Shown here: positions 18,641 to 29,200 of the stretch, piece after piece
Numbering within the stretch: the first letter of the stretch is position 1
Layout: every line of letters begins with the position of its first letter
Assembly (NCBI GenBank): GCA_025201705.1
Contig: MU616881.1
Span: forward strand, 1-34,607
Origin: Dissophora ornata
Taxonomy: Eukaryota; Mortierellomycota; Mortierellomycetes; Mortierellales; Mortierellaceae
Reading direction: 5' to 3'
DNA length: 34,607 nt
Made by a program: the position numbers and the translations under genes
Notes under the pieces: generated by a model
Seen by the model: the letters and a program-made list of their open reading frames with translations, nothing else
What the model was told of the DNA's origin: nothing
Databases searched by the model: none

Positions 18641-20419
18641 ATGATGACCACCTCCAAATGGAAGAGATCGAACAAGGACAAGGGCAACAACCCTTCTCCC
18701 TCATCATCAACGCTAGGGACCCTACCTTCCACACATTCCTCGCTTCCATCCTCCTCTACCGCAGTCCAAAGACCACAGTCCAAGACCGTCTCTGTTGCCC
18801 TCACCATCCCTGAAATCATCCTCTCCATCGCGGCATTCATCAGTCGTCCCTCTCTCGTCCGCTGCACTCTTGTTTGCAAGGACTGGCATGTCGTCTTCCA
18901 ACCCCTCCTCTTCCGTGTCGTCGTAGCCGCAGACTTTGATCGCCCAGATTTTGTCAGGGCTTTCCAGATTCACACACGTTTCGCCACCTCCATCGAATGG
19001 ATCCAAGAGTCCCCAATGATTCCTGCCGTGCCCAGGAAGCGCTCCTGGCGCCGCTTCTTTCGCAGGAAGGACCCCATGAGACCGATCGCACAGATCCGAA
19101 AGCCTTTTGAGCAACTCGAAAGCAGTCTCATGGCTGGTCAGACGCCATTATTGGGGCGACTCTCGGTTCGGATCCAGAATCAAGACCCGAACCTCACATT
19201 ACGTCTGTCCGCAAGTACCGTCGTCAATCTTCAGATCAGCACAAGGGGCTACCCAGCAAGAAAACCACGAATGTACATGGAAGATATCCTGCAGGCCTAC
19301 CCAAACCTGATCAACTTGACTTTGGAGGGACTCTTTACACTAGGCTCTCATCTGTACAAAGAAGGAGGTCATTTACCGTTCATTCCCCCGCTTCCAATAG
19401 CAGGAGCGGCGCTGGCCGCCGTACCAGCAACGGCAGGTTTGATGATCTCCCCAGCAGTCCAAGCACCAACTCTGTTGACAGAGTTCTCACCTTCTGCAAC
19501 CTCCATGGCCACTGCGAATGCGAAGGGCAAGGGTGTGGTTCGCTCATCCTCCGTCCAGACGCTAAACCTCCGACTGGTCGACATATCACAGAACGCTCTG
19601 ATTGCGCTGTCTGCTCTGCTGCCGAACCTCACAGCGCTTCTGATAGAGGAATTCCTTGTGCCTGACATGATGATAAGAATTTATCGCTGGACTTGGTCCA
19701 GTGCGTTCATTCAGAACTTGCGATCCGCTTTCCCTCATCTCCAGAGCATCCGCTTTGCCTTTCCGTTCGAAAACATCAAGGAGGATACGATCGTCGAAAT
19801 CTTGAAAGCATTCCCACTCTTGACGACTGTCGGCTTCAGAAATGCATATTTCGGAAAACGCGCCATGGAGACATTGCAAGAGCATTGCAAGTACGTCGAA
19901 TGCCTGGATGTGTCCTTTGGAAATGGAGACCGCGAGTTTAAGGGTGCACTCTTGCGATTTTTGCAAACATGGCCCCGACTACGAGAGCTCGAGGCCGACG
20001 GTGTGATTTTTCATCTCGACAAGCCTGTCGACGCTGGCGTAACGAAGGCACCGTGGGCATGCACTAAGCTGGAAAAGCTGGTATGTGGATTCCATGGTAC
20101 CGAGTCGATGATCTTCCAACACCTGTCCCAGTTTCCAATGTTGTCCCACCTGACGATCGCAAATCCCGCACTCACGATCTCCCCAATCGAGTCGACACTT
20201 GCATGGATGGTAAAGTCGACAAAGATGCAGTATTTCTGGTTCACCAACCAACGTAATCTACCCTTGGACAAGGCTACTATTCGTTGGATGCTGCAGCATT
20301 GGCCCAACCTGAAGAAGTTGCACGTTGCCGGAGGAGTAATTGACCAAAGGGAGACAGTGAAGCAGTGGTGTCGTGACGCACAGCGACTGAGCCTCGTTGT
20401 GGAATACGATCGCATGTAG
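18641..20419 (+). CDS. F-box/leucine-rich-repeat-like protein, paralogue 2
   Basis: Intronless, 592 residues from ATGATG at 18641; the second Met at 18644 aligns with the start of paralogue 1. The Ser/Thr/Lys-rich tail leads to an F-box at about residues 56-97 (IPEIILSIAAFISRPSLVRC followed by TLVCKDWHVVFQPLLF). The rest is an LRR-like domain nearly collinear with paralogue 1: SSSVQTLNLRLVDISQNALI, LKAFPLLTTVGFRNAYFGKR, LRELEADGVIF and the final WPNLKKLHVAGGVID. It has the canonical single F-box start without the duplication seen in paralogue 1. An extra proline/alanine-rich linker lies near residues 245-285. Likely an SCF ubiquitin ligase adaptor with an unknown substrate. It converges on a different F-box gene 111 bases downstream. 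Confidence 0.9.
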   Translation: MMTTSKWKRSNKDKGNNPSPSSSTLGTLPSTHSSLPSSSTAVQRPQSKTVSVALTIPEIILSIAAFISRPSLVRCTLVCKDWHVVFQPLLFRVVVAADFDRPDFVRAFQIHTRFATSIEWIQESPMIPAVPRKRSWRRFFRRKDPMRPIAQIRKPFEQLESSLMAGQTPLLGRLSVRIQNQDPNLTLRLSASTVVNLQISTRGYPARKPRMYMEDILQAYPNLINLTLEGLFTLGSHLYKEGGHLPFIPPLPIAGAALAAVPATAGLMISPAVQAPTLLTEFSPSATSMATANAKGKGVVRSSSVQTLNLRLVDISQNALIALSALLPNLTALLIEEFLVPDMMIRIYRWTWSSAFIQNLRSAFPHLQSIRFAFPFENIKEDTIVEILKAFPLLTTVGFRNAYFGKRAMETLQEHCKYVECLDVSFGNGDREFKGALLRFLQTWPRLRELEADGVIFHLDKPVDAGVTKAPWACTKLEKLVCGFHGTESMIFQHLSQFPMLSHLTIANPALTISPIESTLAWMVKSTKMQYFWFTNQRNLPLDKATIRWMLQHWPNLKKLHVAGGVIDQRETVKQWCRDAQRLSLVVEYDRM

Positions 20420-20530
20420 ACGATCGCAACAACAAAACTATATCAAGGCTGCATGTTTAAAACACCTCTAGTACATTAATAATGATCGCAGTAATAAATT
20501 ATTCTGTTTATAACTCCACACGCAATTTTC

Positions 20531-22345
20531 CTACAAGACGGATGGTGGCAGTTGAGAGATGTGGATTACAGAGATGTGTCTGTCTTTCAGGGTCTCCAGG
20601 TACTCGAGTGCACCCTTACTCAGCGGAAAGTTCTTCCCCTTGTAGCAAATTTTTCTCAGCCCCGGAAAGGTGTTCAAGATACATCGCACCTCTATCATGT
20701 TCAAGGGCAGAGTGCGCGGTCGGAAGGCTGGCCATACATCATAAATCGGCGCAATGGTCAGTTCTTGGACCGACTTGAGGGTACGCCATCCCCTCAAATG
20801 CCCCACATGTTCGTCTTCCGCTCTTGCGCGACTTCTGTTCAGCGCATCGTCCCCGAGTTGCTGTGTTTCCTGTTCCTGACTCCGATCCAGAAACGGCTCA
20901 TCGCCTTCTTCTTGATTCCAGCCCTCTGCCCGTGGTGTCGCTGGGCCTGCTATTGACCGCCGCACATCTTCAACTGACACGCCCAAGGAAACCAGCCTTT
21001 CCATCAACGCGAGTCGTCCAAAGAAGGCTTCAAAGCAATCCTCGCCTTCGATAAAATTATTTTGCTCCACATGTCGCATAGTTTCATAACAAGCCCAGGG
21101 TTCCAAAAATGCATCAATCCTGGATTCTGGAGGGGGTGTCTTCAAGGTGTCATTGACCCAAGTTAGATGCTGCAGCGAACAGCACCGAGTCATGAACCGG
21201 TGAAAGATTGGGTGAGAATATACTGCAGAATCGAAGCACACGCGCTCCAGACCTGCAACTGTCGCTGTCGGGATCGACTCGACCGCTTGTTCCACCCCAC
21301 CACATCGTTTCAACTCTAGGTGCCTCAGGCTCGGTCGGTGCTGCTCAAAGAAGCGCTGAATTGATGGTCCAGAGTCTGGTTTTAAGCCCTCAACGGCCAG
21401 AGTGCGGATTTGAAAGCAGCTGTCAGTGATTGCATCCAGGCACTGACTGGCGTGTTCACGTGTCAGATACCTAAAGTCTATGTGCAACTCTTGAAGCTGA
21501 GGCGTCATTTTGAACAAAAATGTGATGGGTGTCGTCAATTGCTGCGCGGTGGTAATATTGGTAAGGTAGAGTCGGGTCATTTTGGGGAATACGTATGAAG
21601 CATCCAGCTGACGTCGCTGCGGTTCCTCTGGTATCTTTTCTGGGATTTGAACAATGACATCTGGAACGAATTTACGCCATGGCTCGGGGTTCCTGAATTG
21701 GTTGAGTCGCTGAAACCATCTCCTGGGGGTCGGTGCTTGAGGCGGAGGGCTTACACGTCTGACGAAAGCATATCTCCGCTCCGGGATATAATCAGTTTTT
21801 TCGAGCAATCCATCCATCTGCAATGAGTTTAAGGATGGACAACCCTGAAGGACACTCAGCAACGCCGCAAAGTCACACTCTGAATTTTGATATCCGTTTG
21901 GAGCGCCAAGATAGAGTCGTTGGAGTTGTTTTAATCGAGTGATGGCGGTGAGATGGGTCAGCTCAAAATGGCAGGGCACTCGCAAGCTCAAGTCCTGAAT
22001 ATGGGGCATACTACCCATCAAGATTTCTAGCGCGTTGTTGGTTGCATTCCGAGTCAACTCCAAGTTCAGTCTCAGGACCGTATGGCAGGATCCAGCGATG
22101 GTGATCAGGTCAGAGTCGACGGCCCAGAACATGGTAAGGCTGCGCACTAGGTGACCGTATTTCTCGAGGTGGGGTATTCCACTACGGTTGTAGTAGAGAT
22201 GATGCCAGAAGTAAGAACAGAAGAGGCCATGCCAGGTCCGGGAGACGAGCATGCAAGTCTTTTGGTCAGCGATTGGAAGGTAGTATCCGATGATACAGAG
22301 TACCTCCGGGATTTCGAGGGGGTTGGTCCTGCGGGCGAGCGACAT
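20531..22345 (-). CDS. F-box protein, LRR-like, second family
   Basis: Intronless, 604 residues, ATG at 22345 read on the minus strand. The N-terminal F-box is at about residues 10-52 (LEIPEVLCIIGYYLPIADQK followed by TCMLVSRTWHGLF). A leucine-rich-repeat-like body follows, with segments such as LRLNLELTRNATNNAL, LKQLQRLYLGAPNG, CPSLNSLQMDGLL, LQELHIDFRYL and LRHLELKRCGG. An acidic/Gln-rich insertion at about residues 470-510 separates the last repeats. It shows no close sequence relation to the two paralogues at 6244 and 18641, so it is not part of the local duplication. It probably acts as a substrate receptor of an SCF-type ubiquitin ligase. The partner is unknown. It shares an upstream region with the His-rich gene at 22681. 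Confidence 0.88.
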   Translation of the reverse strand: MSLARRTNPLEIPEVLCIIGYYLPIADQKTCMLVSRTWHGLFCSYFWHHLYYNRSGIPHLEKYGHLVRSLTMFWAVDSDLITIAGSCHTVLRLNLELTRNATNNALEILMGSMPHIQDLSLRVPCHFELTHLTAITRLKQLQRLYLGAPNGYQNSECDFAALLSVLQGCPSLNSLQMDGLLEKTDYIPERRYAFVRRVSPPPQAPTPRRWFQRLNQFRNPEPWRKFVPDVIVQIPEKIPEEPQRRQLDASYVFPKMTRLYLTNITTAQQLTTPITFLFKMTPQLQELHIDFRYLTREHASQCLDAITDSCFQIRTLAVEGLKPDSGPSIQRFFEQHRPSLRHLELKRCGGVEQAVESIPTATVAGLERVCFDSAVYSHPIFHRFMTRCCSLQHLTWVNDTLKTPPPESRIDAFLEPWACYETMRHVEQNNFIEGEDCFEAFFGRLALMERLVSLGVSVEDVRRSIAGPATPRAEGWNQEEGDEPFLDRSQEQETQQLGDDALNRSRARAEDEHVGHLRGWRTLKSVQELTIAPIYDVWPAFRPRTLPLNMIEVRCILNTFPGLRKICYKGKNFPLSKGALEYLETLKDRHISVIHISQLPPSVL

Positions 22346-22680
22346 GGCGGCGACAGCTCTTCAGCACAGCGCAGAGTAACAGATGTGCGGGAGGATAGAA
22401 GTGGAGGGAAGAGAAGTGGCATTGAGATGTGTCTGTGGTGTTGATGTCGTGGCAGTGGCATGATTCAACACGTTTGTTTGCACCAAATAGACATGTGTTG
22501 TCCAGTGAGGCGCCCCGAGTCTCACGCCGACCCCATGACATCACCGCCAACAGCGCCCTCTAAAGTCTTCGCTTTTGCTGCCCTTCATCTCTCTCTATCT
22601 CACTTCCACCTCCTAGCAAACACGCAGACAAGCACATACGCACACAGCGCACACAAACGACACCCGTAACTGACAAAACC
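22346..22680. promoter_or_regulatory. divergent promoter region
   Basis: 335 bases between two divergent starts (22345 minus and 22681 plus). The side near the plus-strand gene carries 'cttcatctctctctatctcact', a pyrimidine-rich stretch usual before fungal starts, and 'cacacagcgcacacaaacg' just before the ATG. No clear TATA box was found. Confidence 0.5.
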
Positions 22681-23004
22681 ATGACTGACAGCAAAGGTAG
22701 CGGAGCATCTCACTACAATCTTCGAGAGAGCACCATCGCAGCGTCGTCCGAGAGCGCTGACCACAGCAAACACCGCGCAAACGCCGCCCAGCGCAGCCAC
22801 CCGCACCCACAGCAGCACCAGCAGCATCACAAGCAGGGGGCAGCCCATCAAAAGCTGGAGACAGCCCATCATGCTCAGCATGGCCACGCAGCCAGGACCG
22901 AGCACCCGGCCGTGATGCTCGCGACAGGAAGAGAGGAGAATCTGGAGCACCCTGTCCATCCAGAGCACGAGCACCAGCACGCCCACGGCCATAAAGCAAA
23001 GTAG
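22681..23004 (+). CDS. histidine-rich small protein (unknown function)
   Basis: 107 residues with a good start context (aaaaccATGACTGAC). The N-terminal 35 residues are Ser/Ala-rich (SKGSGASHYNLREST). The rest is dominated by His, Gln, Ala and Glu: 21 His in all, with clusters such as HPHPQQHQQHH, HHAQHGH and the C-terminal HPEHEHQHAHGH. There is no hydrophobic segment, so it should be soluble and disordered. The spaced His clusters could bind Zn, Ni or Cu, but this is inference from composition only. AATAAA at 23117-23122 fits a 3' end about 130 bases after the stop and before DEG1. An open antisense frame across the gene is a by-product of the His/Gln codons. Confidence 0.7.
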   Translation: MTDSKGSGASHYNLRESTIAASSESADHSKHRANAAQRSHPHPQQHQQHHKQGAAHQKLETAHHAQHGHAARTEHPAVMLATGREENLEHPVHPEHEHQHAHGHKAK

Positions 23005-23135
23005 ATAGTGTATTTGATGGCCGGTGCTTATCACGGTTTTTCCTTACTGTGTCCCGTAGGAGTATTTGGGCGGGTGGTGCGATCTGTCATACAAACACGC
23101 AGATCGCCGCAGCAGCAATAAAATGTCACATTATT

Positions 23136-23281
23136 CCTGCACAACCTTTTTTTTTTTTTGTTTTTTCACTCTCAAAAAGAAAAAGTCACAAACAAACAGT
23201 TGTGTTCAAAAACTTCAGACGACAACGGACTCGAACAGAGGATCACACAAGCGGATCGCACCTTTGACAAAAAAAAAGGGC
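23136..23281 (+). promoter_or_regulatory. leader/promoter of DEG1 with poly(T) tract
   Basis: A 13-base T run plus a 6-base T run (23147-23166) sits about 115 bases before the first plausible ATG at 23282. It is followed by an A-rich leader ('caaacaaacag', 'gacaaaaaaaaagggc'). Poly(dA:dT) tracts commonly keep fungal promoters free of nucleosomes. Confidence 0.45.
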
Positions 23282-25453
23282 ATGCTCTTCATTCTTCTTG
23301 GCAGGAAACCGCACGCCCCTTTTGCGTCTATTTTCTCCGGATTCGCTCCATCCTCTTCCTCTTCTTCACTCGCCTCTCATCCCTTCTCGACCTCAACCAT
23401 CGCTCAGGCTGGAAAATACGTCTTCTTCAAAAGAACCCTCCAACGCACCCAGAGAGACAACACACCCTTCCTCAAGCACGCCCACTCCAACAACATCAAG
23501 GAGTTGGCTACAAACAACGCCCGCAGCAACACCGTCAACACCACCACAACAGGCACAGGTGTGATCGACAGCATCATGGCCACCAACAAAGACCGTCCCC
23601 CAATTATCCCTGGAAAGCCCACTAAAGCAGAGCGCAAGAGACGAAACAAGGAAGGAGGTTCTGCTGCAGTACTCGGAAGTGGCAGCGGTACTGTGGACAA
23701 GTACTCAACCTGGTCCAGAGATGCACTCCTTCAGAGGATCAGGGAACTCGAGGGTGCTAATAATGCGTCAGCATCCGCCTCTAGCGCTGCTGAAGACAGC
23801 AGTGCAGCAGGTAACGACACACCCTCCCGCCCCGACTCGCCGGCTCAGGAATCAACAGCATCGTATTCATCAATCGAAACACCCAAACGCAAGGACCGAC
23901 GCCCCTTTGACTTTTCGAAATACGCCAAGCGTCAAGTTGCCTTCAAGGTCGCCTACTTTGGGTGGCCGTATGGTGGATTCGCCTCTCAAGGCGTAGTTGA
24001 CATCAAAACGGTCGAGTCCGAACTGTTCAATGCACTCTTAGCAGCCAGGATCATCGATGATCCCCAGAACTGCAACTACTCGCGATGCGGAAGGACAGAT
24101 CGAGGCGTTAGTGGATTGGGACAGGTGATTGCGCTGACAGTTCGATCAGCTCTGCCAAAGAGCTCGCCCCACGTCATTCGATCCGAAGATGATGGTTTCG
24201 ATCCAGAAGAGCAGGAAAGCCTAGAGGGGTTGACGCAAGAGGAACAAGAAGCCAAGGCGGGAGTATATTGGAAAAAGGGCATCAAACGAAACAAGGATGG
24301 CAGTGTCTTTGGTGAACTGGCATATCTAAACATCGTTAATAGACTTTTGCCACCCGATATTCGTATTATTGCCTGGGCACCTGTTTCTGAGGAGTTCAAC
24401 GCCCGGTTCAATTGCTCCTGGCGCGAATACAAGTACTTCTTCCCAAAGGGCTTTATCGATATTGACCGCATGCGCACGGGAGCGGTCAAGTTCCTGGGCA
24501 CACACGACTTCCGAAACTTTTGCAAGTACGATGCCTCCAAGACAATCGAGAACTATGACAGGACTATTCACGCCATTTCCATTGACACCGTACCGGAGCA
24601 CCAGTTTCCCTCGAGAGAGAGCCGGGAGTTTTATCAGTTGACTCTCAGAGGGTCAGCGTTTTTGTGGCATCAAGTGCGGTGCATGATGTCCGTTCTCCTC
24701 TCTATCGGTCAGGGGTTGGAGGAGCCCGAGGTGATTGATAAGATGATGGACATTAAGCAGTGTCCCGCAAAGCCTAACTATGACATGGCATCAGATCTGC
24801 CTTTGGTGCTGTACGATTGTCACTTTGAGAACATGGAGTGGCAGTACCAGACAGAGGTCGATATCATAAGCGATATCACGCCACTGAGGTTGTATCGCTC
24901 CATGGAGGATCAGTGGTCGTGTTATGTTACAAAGTCGCTGATGTACTCGAGGATGTTGGAGCAGCTGGATCAAGCCCCGCTGTACAACCTGCCAGAAAAG
25001 GGTGACAAGATTTTGCTGGGTGAATATGCTGAACAGAACATAACCAAAGAGAGCAATATTTCGCTCGGTGGCGATTTACGCATGTTTATGGGCAAGAGAT
25101 ATTCTCAGGTAAGGAATAGGGCAATGGAAGAAACAGAATCGCATGGCACGTCAAAACAAAGCCTGGGCGTGTATTCTGACAATTTTTTTTTTTTTTTTTT
25201 TGTCTATATTTCAATGGCTTGCTTATAGCTCATGGAACGCCAAAAGTGTCTGCCCACTGAGGTCAAGACCAGGAGGCTGCAGGAAAAGAAGCGCATGAAG
25301 ATGACCTTGGCTGATAGCGAAAATAACAGCGCAGAGAGCAGCGAGGTAGACTCTCCTCAGCCAGCAGCGCAGGTGCCACCTTTGGTAGTGCTCTCCGAGA
25401 CAGCGGTTTTTGATGTGCCAAAATCTGCGACAGAACCCAATACCCACGCATAG
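23282..25453 (+). CDS. DEG1: tRNA pseudouridine(38/39) synthase, DEG1/PUS3 family
   Basis: Two exons, 23282-25108 and 25229-25453, give 683 residues. The 120-base intron (CAG|GTAAGG ... TTATAG) contains an 18-20 base T run. The TruA-like catalytic core is clear: CGRTDRGVSG with the catalytic Asp at about residue 273, then NRLLPPDIRIIAWAPV, FNARFNCSWREYKYFF, FLGTHDFRNFCKYD and GSAFLWHQVRCMM. Exon 2 completes the C-terminal KRYSQ/LMERQKC..E.KTRR motif. The family isomerises U38/U39 in tRNA anticodon stems. From the first ATG the N-terminus is rich in Ser, Arg and hydrophobics (MLFILLGRKPHAPF), like a mitochondrial presequence. A second in-frame ATG at 23576 would give a 585-residue form starting MATNKDRPP. 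A still longer open frame to 23066 crosses the promoter and is unlikely to be translated. Confidence 0.92.
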
Positions 25454-25650
25454 ATGGCTGTTCTGTCAACCGGTTGCAAAAAATAAAAAAATCTATTGTT
25501 GGTGGCGCATCTTTCGTACCATTAAGGGGCATCTTCCGAGACCTTGGTCTTCATTCATGCGCATTCCAACCTTGTCAGTTAATGCTCTCTTCAAATCAGA
25601 AAGAAGCCAGGAACCCTCAGTAACAAGGACCAACATAATACATATCAGCC

Positions 25651-26148
25651 ATGAGCAGTCGATACCTGATGTTGATGACAGCCGTCCCTTTGTGCTACTT
25701 TGCGGGATACGCCTACAGAGAATACTACGACCCGGATCAATCTGCTGCTGTATGAATGCAACCCCAACTTCATGAAATTTCCGAGAAGTAAATGACCCCC
25801 CACGAATGCTGGACTTTTCATGCGTGGACTCATAGACCCCACCCTTTCTGCCTGCAACGTTGTTAGACACTAAACCGGAATCCCGAATCGCTATCTGATA
25901 GTCTGTAAGTAAAATAGCTCCGAGCTTCAGTCACTTTGGATCCTGTAATTATCACAACTATGTTCTTTCGGCCACTGACCCAAAGCCATCGCCCTATGCT
26001 TGTTTTAAATAGTATTGCCAGTCGCCTGAAAGCGCTGGAAGAATCCAAACGCAAAGTACGGTTTCAACTCGCAGAGCTGGAGGCCCACCGCGAAAAACTG
26101 AAAAGTAACGTAGGCCGCGACACAAATCTCCCTGGAAAGCTGTGGTAG
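25651..26148 (+). CDS. small membrane/coiled-coil protein, two exons (unknown function)
   Basis: Proposed exons are 25651-25749 and 25918-26148, for 109 residues. Exon 1 encodes 33 residues with one hydrophobic segment (YLMLMTAVPLCYFAGYAY) followed by REYYDPDQSAA. It would stop two codons later unless spliced at GCT|GTATGA. Exon 2 ends in a charged helix likely to form a coiled coil (SRLKALEESKRKVRFQLAEL), then GRDTNLPGKLW and a stop. AATAAA follows at 26170. The donor is good. The acceptor (AAATAG at 25912-25917) was chosen because it alone keeps the frame, and the middle of exon 2 looks less protein-like, so the acceptor may be wrong. A single N-terminal membrane helix plus a charged helix recalls small mitochondrial assembly factors, but I cannot name it. 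Confidence 0.5.
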
Positions 26149-26276
26149 CTAGCGCTCTGCATATGTACAAATAAACACCCAAAAAGAAACCCAATGATAG
26201 TGACTTGGGGGATATGGATGCCGAGACTTAAAAGGACTCTTTATAGGGCAATACAGAGACTTCATGGCCGGACTAC

Positions 26277-29200
26277 TCAAATCTCATTGTGCTTCCATGC
26301 ATGGATCGTGCTTGCTGGAATGTTGAACCAACCTGCAAAATATGTCAGGTCGGGATCTTCCGTGAGCAACACAAATCGTTGCTCAGGGATCCGGTGGGCC
26401 TCGTCTCGTTTCCGAAGCATGAACAGACATGCCCCCAATATCGCCCGCCACACACGGGGCACATTCATCGCATTCCTCACTTCAACCTCCTCCTCCTCGC
26501 TTTCAACGATGACGGCATCCTCTGTTCCTGAAGAGCTCCCTTTGTGGTCCCCGTTGCCTTGTCCCCCATTATCCAGATTGCTTTCTGCATCTGTTGATGA
26601 CTGTGTCTCGCTCATGATAACATCGCCATCCTGTTCCACCGCGACGACGCCTCCTTTCCCAGACGGTCCTTCATCCTCTTCAACGAGGAACGGAATAGCT
26701 TCACTCCAGCGGGACAACGTGTCCTTGATATTCTGGGCAACAAGCAGCGGCTCTGACATGCCCCATCGGGGAATATTCAACCTCTCGTCCAAGAATCGAA
26801 TTGCCTCTCTCGCTTTCTGATTCTCTTTATCCTGGCCCTTCTTGGCCTTATCCAGTCGGTCAATCACATCCAAAGGCACGATAATGAGACAGCGGCGATG
26901 ATCCAAAAGTGTCTTGATATCTGCAAGACGCCACACAAGCACTGAAAAATCGACGACGCATGTCCAGTAGGGTGGTCCGGACTTCTCATGACGGCCTTTT
27001 GGTTGGACAGAGTTGGGAATGGTACTCCTTTCGGCTCCTGGGCGTCCATTATCTGACATACTCTGCGTGAATTTTGGTGGGCCCCGTTGATAATGATCCG
27101 TGAGTCGTGTCTGTCCACTGAGAGGCAGTCTCACGGTTCCAGGAAGTGTCGAGATGGGAACGAGTCCTTTAACTCGCTGATTTTCTTTCCTGCTGCTTTG
27201 GTTGTCCTGGTGATTTGGATGGACGTTCCTACGCTCCGTGCTCTCCAATCCCTTCTGCAGAGACGAGACTTGATCTTGAAGCCAGTGTGAAGCAAGCATT
27301 TTTGACCCTCTCTCACGGAGCAGGCGCTAGAGGCAGAGATTGAGAATATGTTCGAAAGTTTAGTCTATCGAACAAGTACAACTAAGGAATATGCATATTC
27401 ATTAGTCATTCCATATGTGAATTACCTTGTCATCAGCATCCATCAGTCTGTAGTACGTGGCCCCTGCTTCATCATCACTAGTCACCGGCTCGACTGACAG
27501 CTCGAGCACAGTTCCGCGGATACCCTCGCTCGCTTGAATGACCTTGTCAGCAAATAGCAATAGCCTATAAAGCCTCGTATCCTCTGGGCTCTCGATGACA
27601 TCAAAGCAGATGGACAGCTGCGTGTGGAATCTTCGAAAGGGAAGTAGACCAAAGTACTGGCCACGATCTTGTTGTAAGAGATTTAACGCCTTTTGTGAGA
27701 TATCGTCCGAGGTTGGATGCCCCAGGTCTTGCGGGCGAATGGCATTAACAAGGCTGACAAAAGATCGAAAGAAGGCGACAGTGGTCTTTTTGAGAGAAAG
27801 ATCAGCTCGAGTAGATACCCCAGCCCATTTTTCCTCCAAGCGGATCATGCCCCATACTTGGTCCCAATGAGATATCCAAAACTCGATCATGATGTGTAGA
27901 GGGGTGAGAAGGTCTTGATTCGCACGAGAATGGGTTATATCCTTCTGATTGAGTATACCCAGTTGATGGTCCAGCAAGGCGGTACTCATCCCGAATAGAT
28001 AAATGAGTCCTACTCGCTGCGCCTGCTTCAATCCTAACGTCCCTTCCTTAGTCGTCGACTCAGCTGCAAATGACGAAAGGCTTGTCCGTGTATGAAGATC
28101 GTACACAATGAAGACCATGCATGAGATCATTTTTTGAAGATCTCCCTCGAATCCTCCGCTAACTAGTTTCGATGAGACTTTGTGACATAGTGCGCTCAAG
28201 AGTTTGGAGTCACGGAATGTGATGCTAGCATGTAATGACATTTTGGTTTAGGACACTGTCTTCACTAAAGGCAGTTATCTGTCAATGTACGTGTTCAATG
28301 CCCAAAAGTACATACCTTTCGAGATGAGGTGCAAAAAGATCCATCTGGATCTTGATAAATAGCACGTTTAAATCGCATCTGGTAAGGGCCGAACGCTGTG
28401 CCGAAGCAGGTCTGGCTTCGTGAGGAGTGTCCGTGTCCTCATCCGTGCTCATAGCAGTGTTGTATGAATCCGGTGCTGGTGGACATAACGATGACAGCAG
28501 CTCCCTGTACCGATTTTGATACCTTGAGAAAAACACTTTCAGATTATCCCGGACGATGATTGAAGGACATTTTGCTCCGAGACTATGATAGATGGAGGTT
28601 TGCGGTACATTAGTAAGTATGTCTCTTAGTCATCGGCAAATAACCCATGGAGACTTCCTGAACCAGCAATACCTGAGAGTGTACCAATACAGTGCGTCCA
28701 GGTCATCATTGGCATAGGACGCAAGGATGGCTAGCTGTCCATAGGGCTTCCCGCTGTCAGGGAAGATTTGAATCGCCCGCGTATAGAATCTACGTGCCGC
28801 CTGCCAGTCCGCAGCAGTGGGTTTGATCTGCTGTGGTGGTTTTTGGTCTGATCCAGATGGTTGCGCAGCTTCCATCATAGTCCGTGTTTCCAGGCGAATG
28901 TTGGTCCTGTATCGAGCCAAGTCTCCCAAATATATAAAGCACTTTTGAATGCAATTCGCCAGTGCCTCTGTAGAATACGTTGGCCCAGAAGACTCTTCCT
29001 TTGAGCGCGATTGCTGACGAGCACGGCTATTCCTTGTGCGACTCTGCTGGGGCTTGCTTTCCAGGACAGCGGCGGGCTTGTTCTTGTTGCCCCCGGAGTC
29101 TCCTGACAATACGTCTACAGCCACTGTGTTGAGGTCAATTTCGTGTTCACAACGCAGAATTGTAATCATCTCGTGATAGAAGCCGGTTCCTTTGTCAAGC

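Noticed and set aside
18129..18641. 170-codon Ser/Pro/Leu-rich frame ending at the start of F-box gene 2
   Set aside because: It is a by-product of the CT-rich leader with short tandem repeats, has no domain, and is not kept in the leader of paralogue 1.
22600..23034. 144-codon hydrophobic frame antisense to the His-rich gene
   Set aside because: His and Gln codons read backwards give Val, Met and Leu, so an open hydrophobic antisense frame is expected by composition.
23066..23281. Longer N-terminus for DEG1 from an upstream in-frame ATG at 23066
   Set aside because: It would cross the 3' signal of the previous gene and the poly(T) promoter tract, giving an implausible Phe/Lys run.
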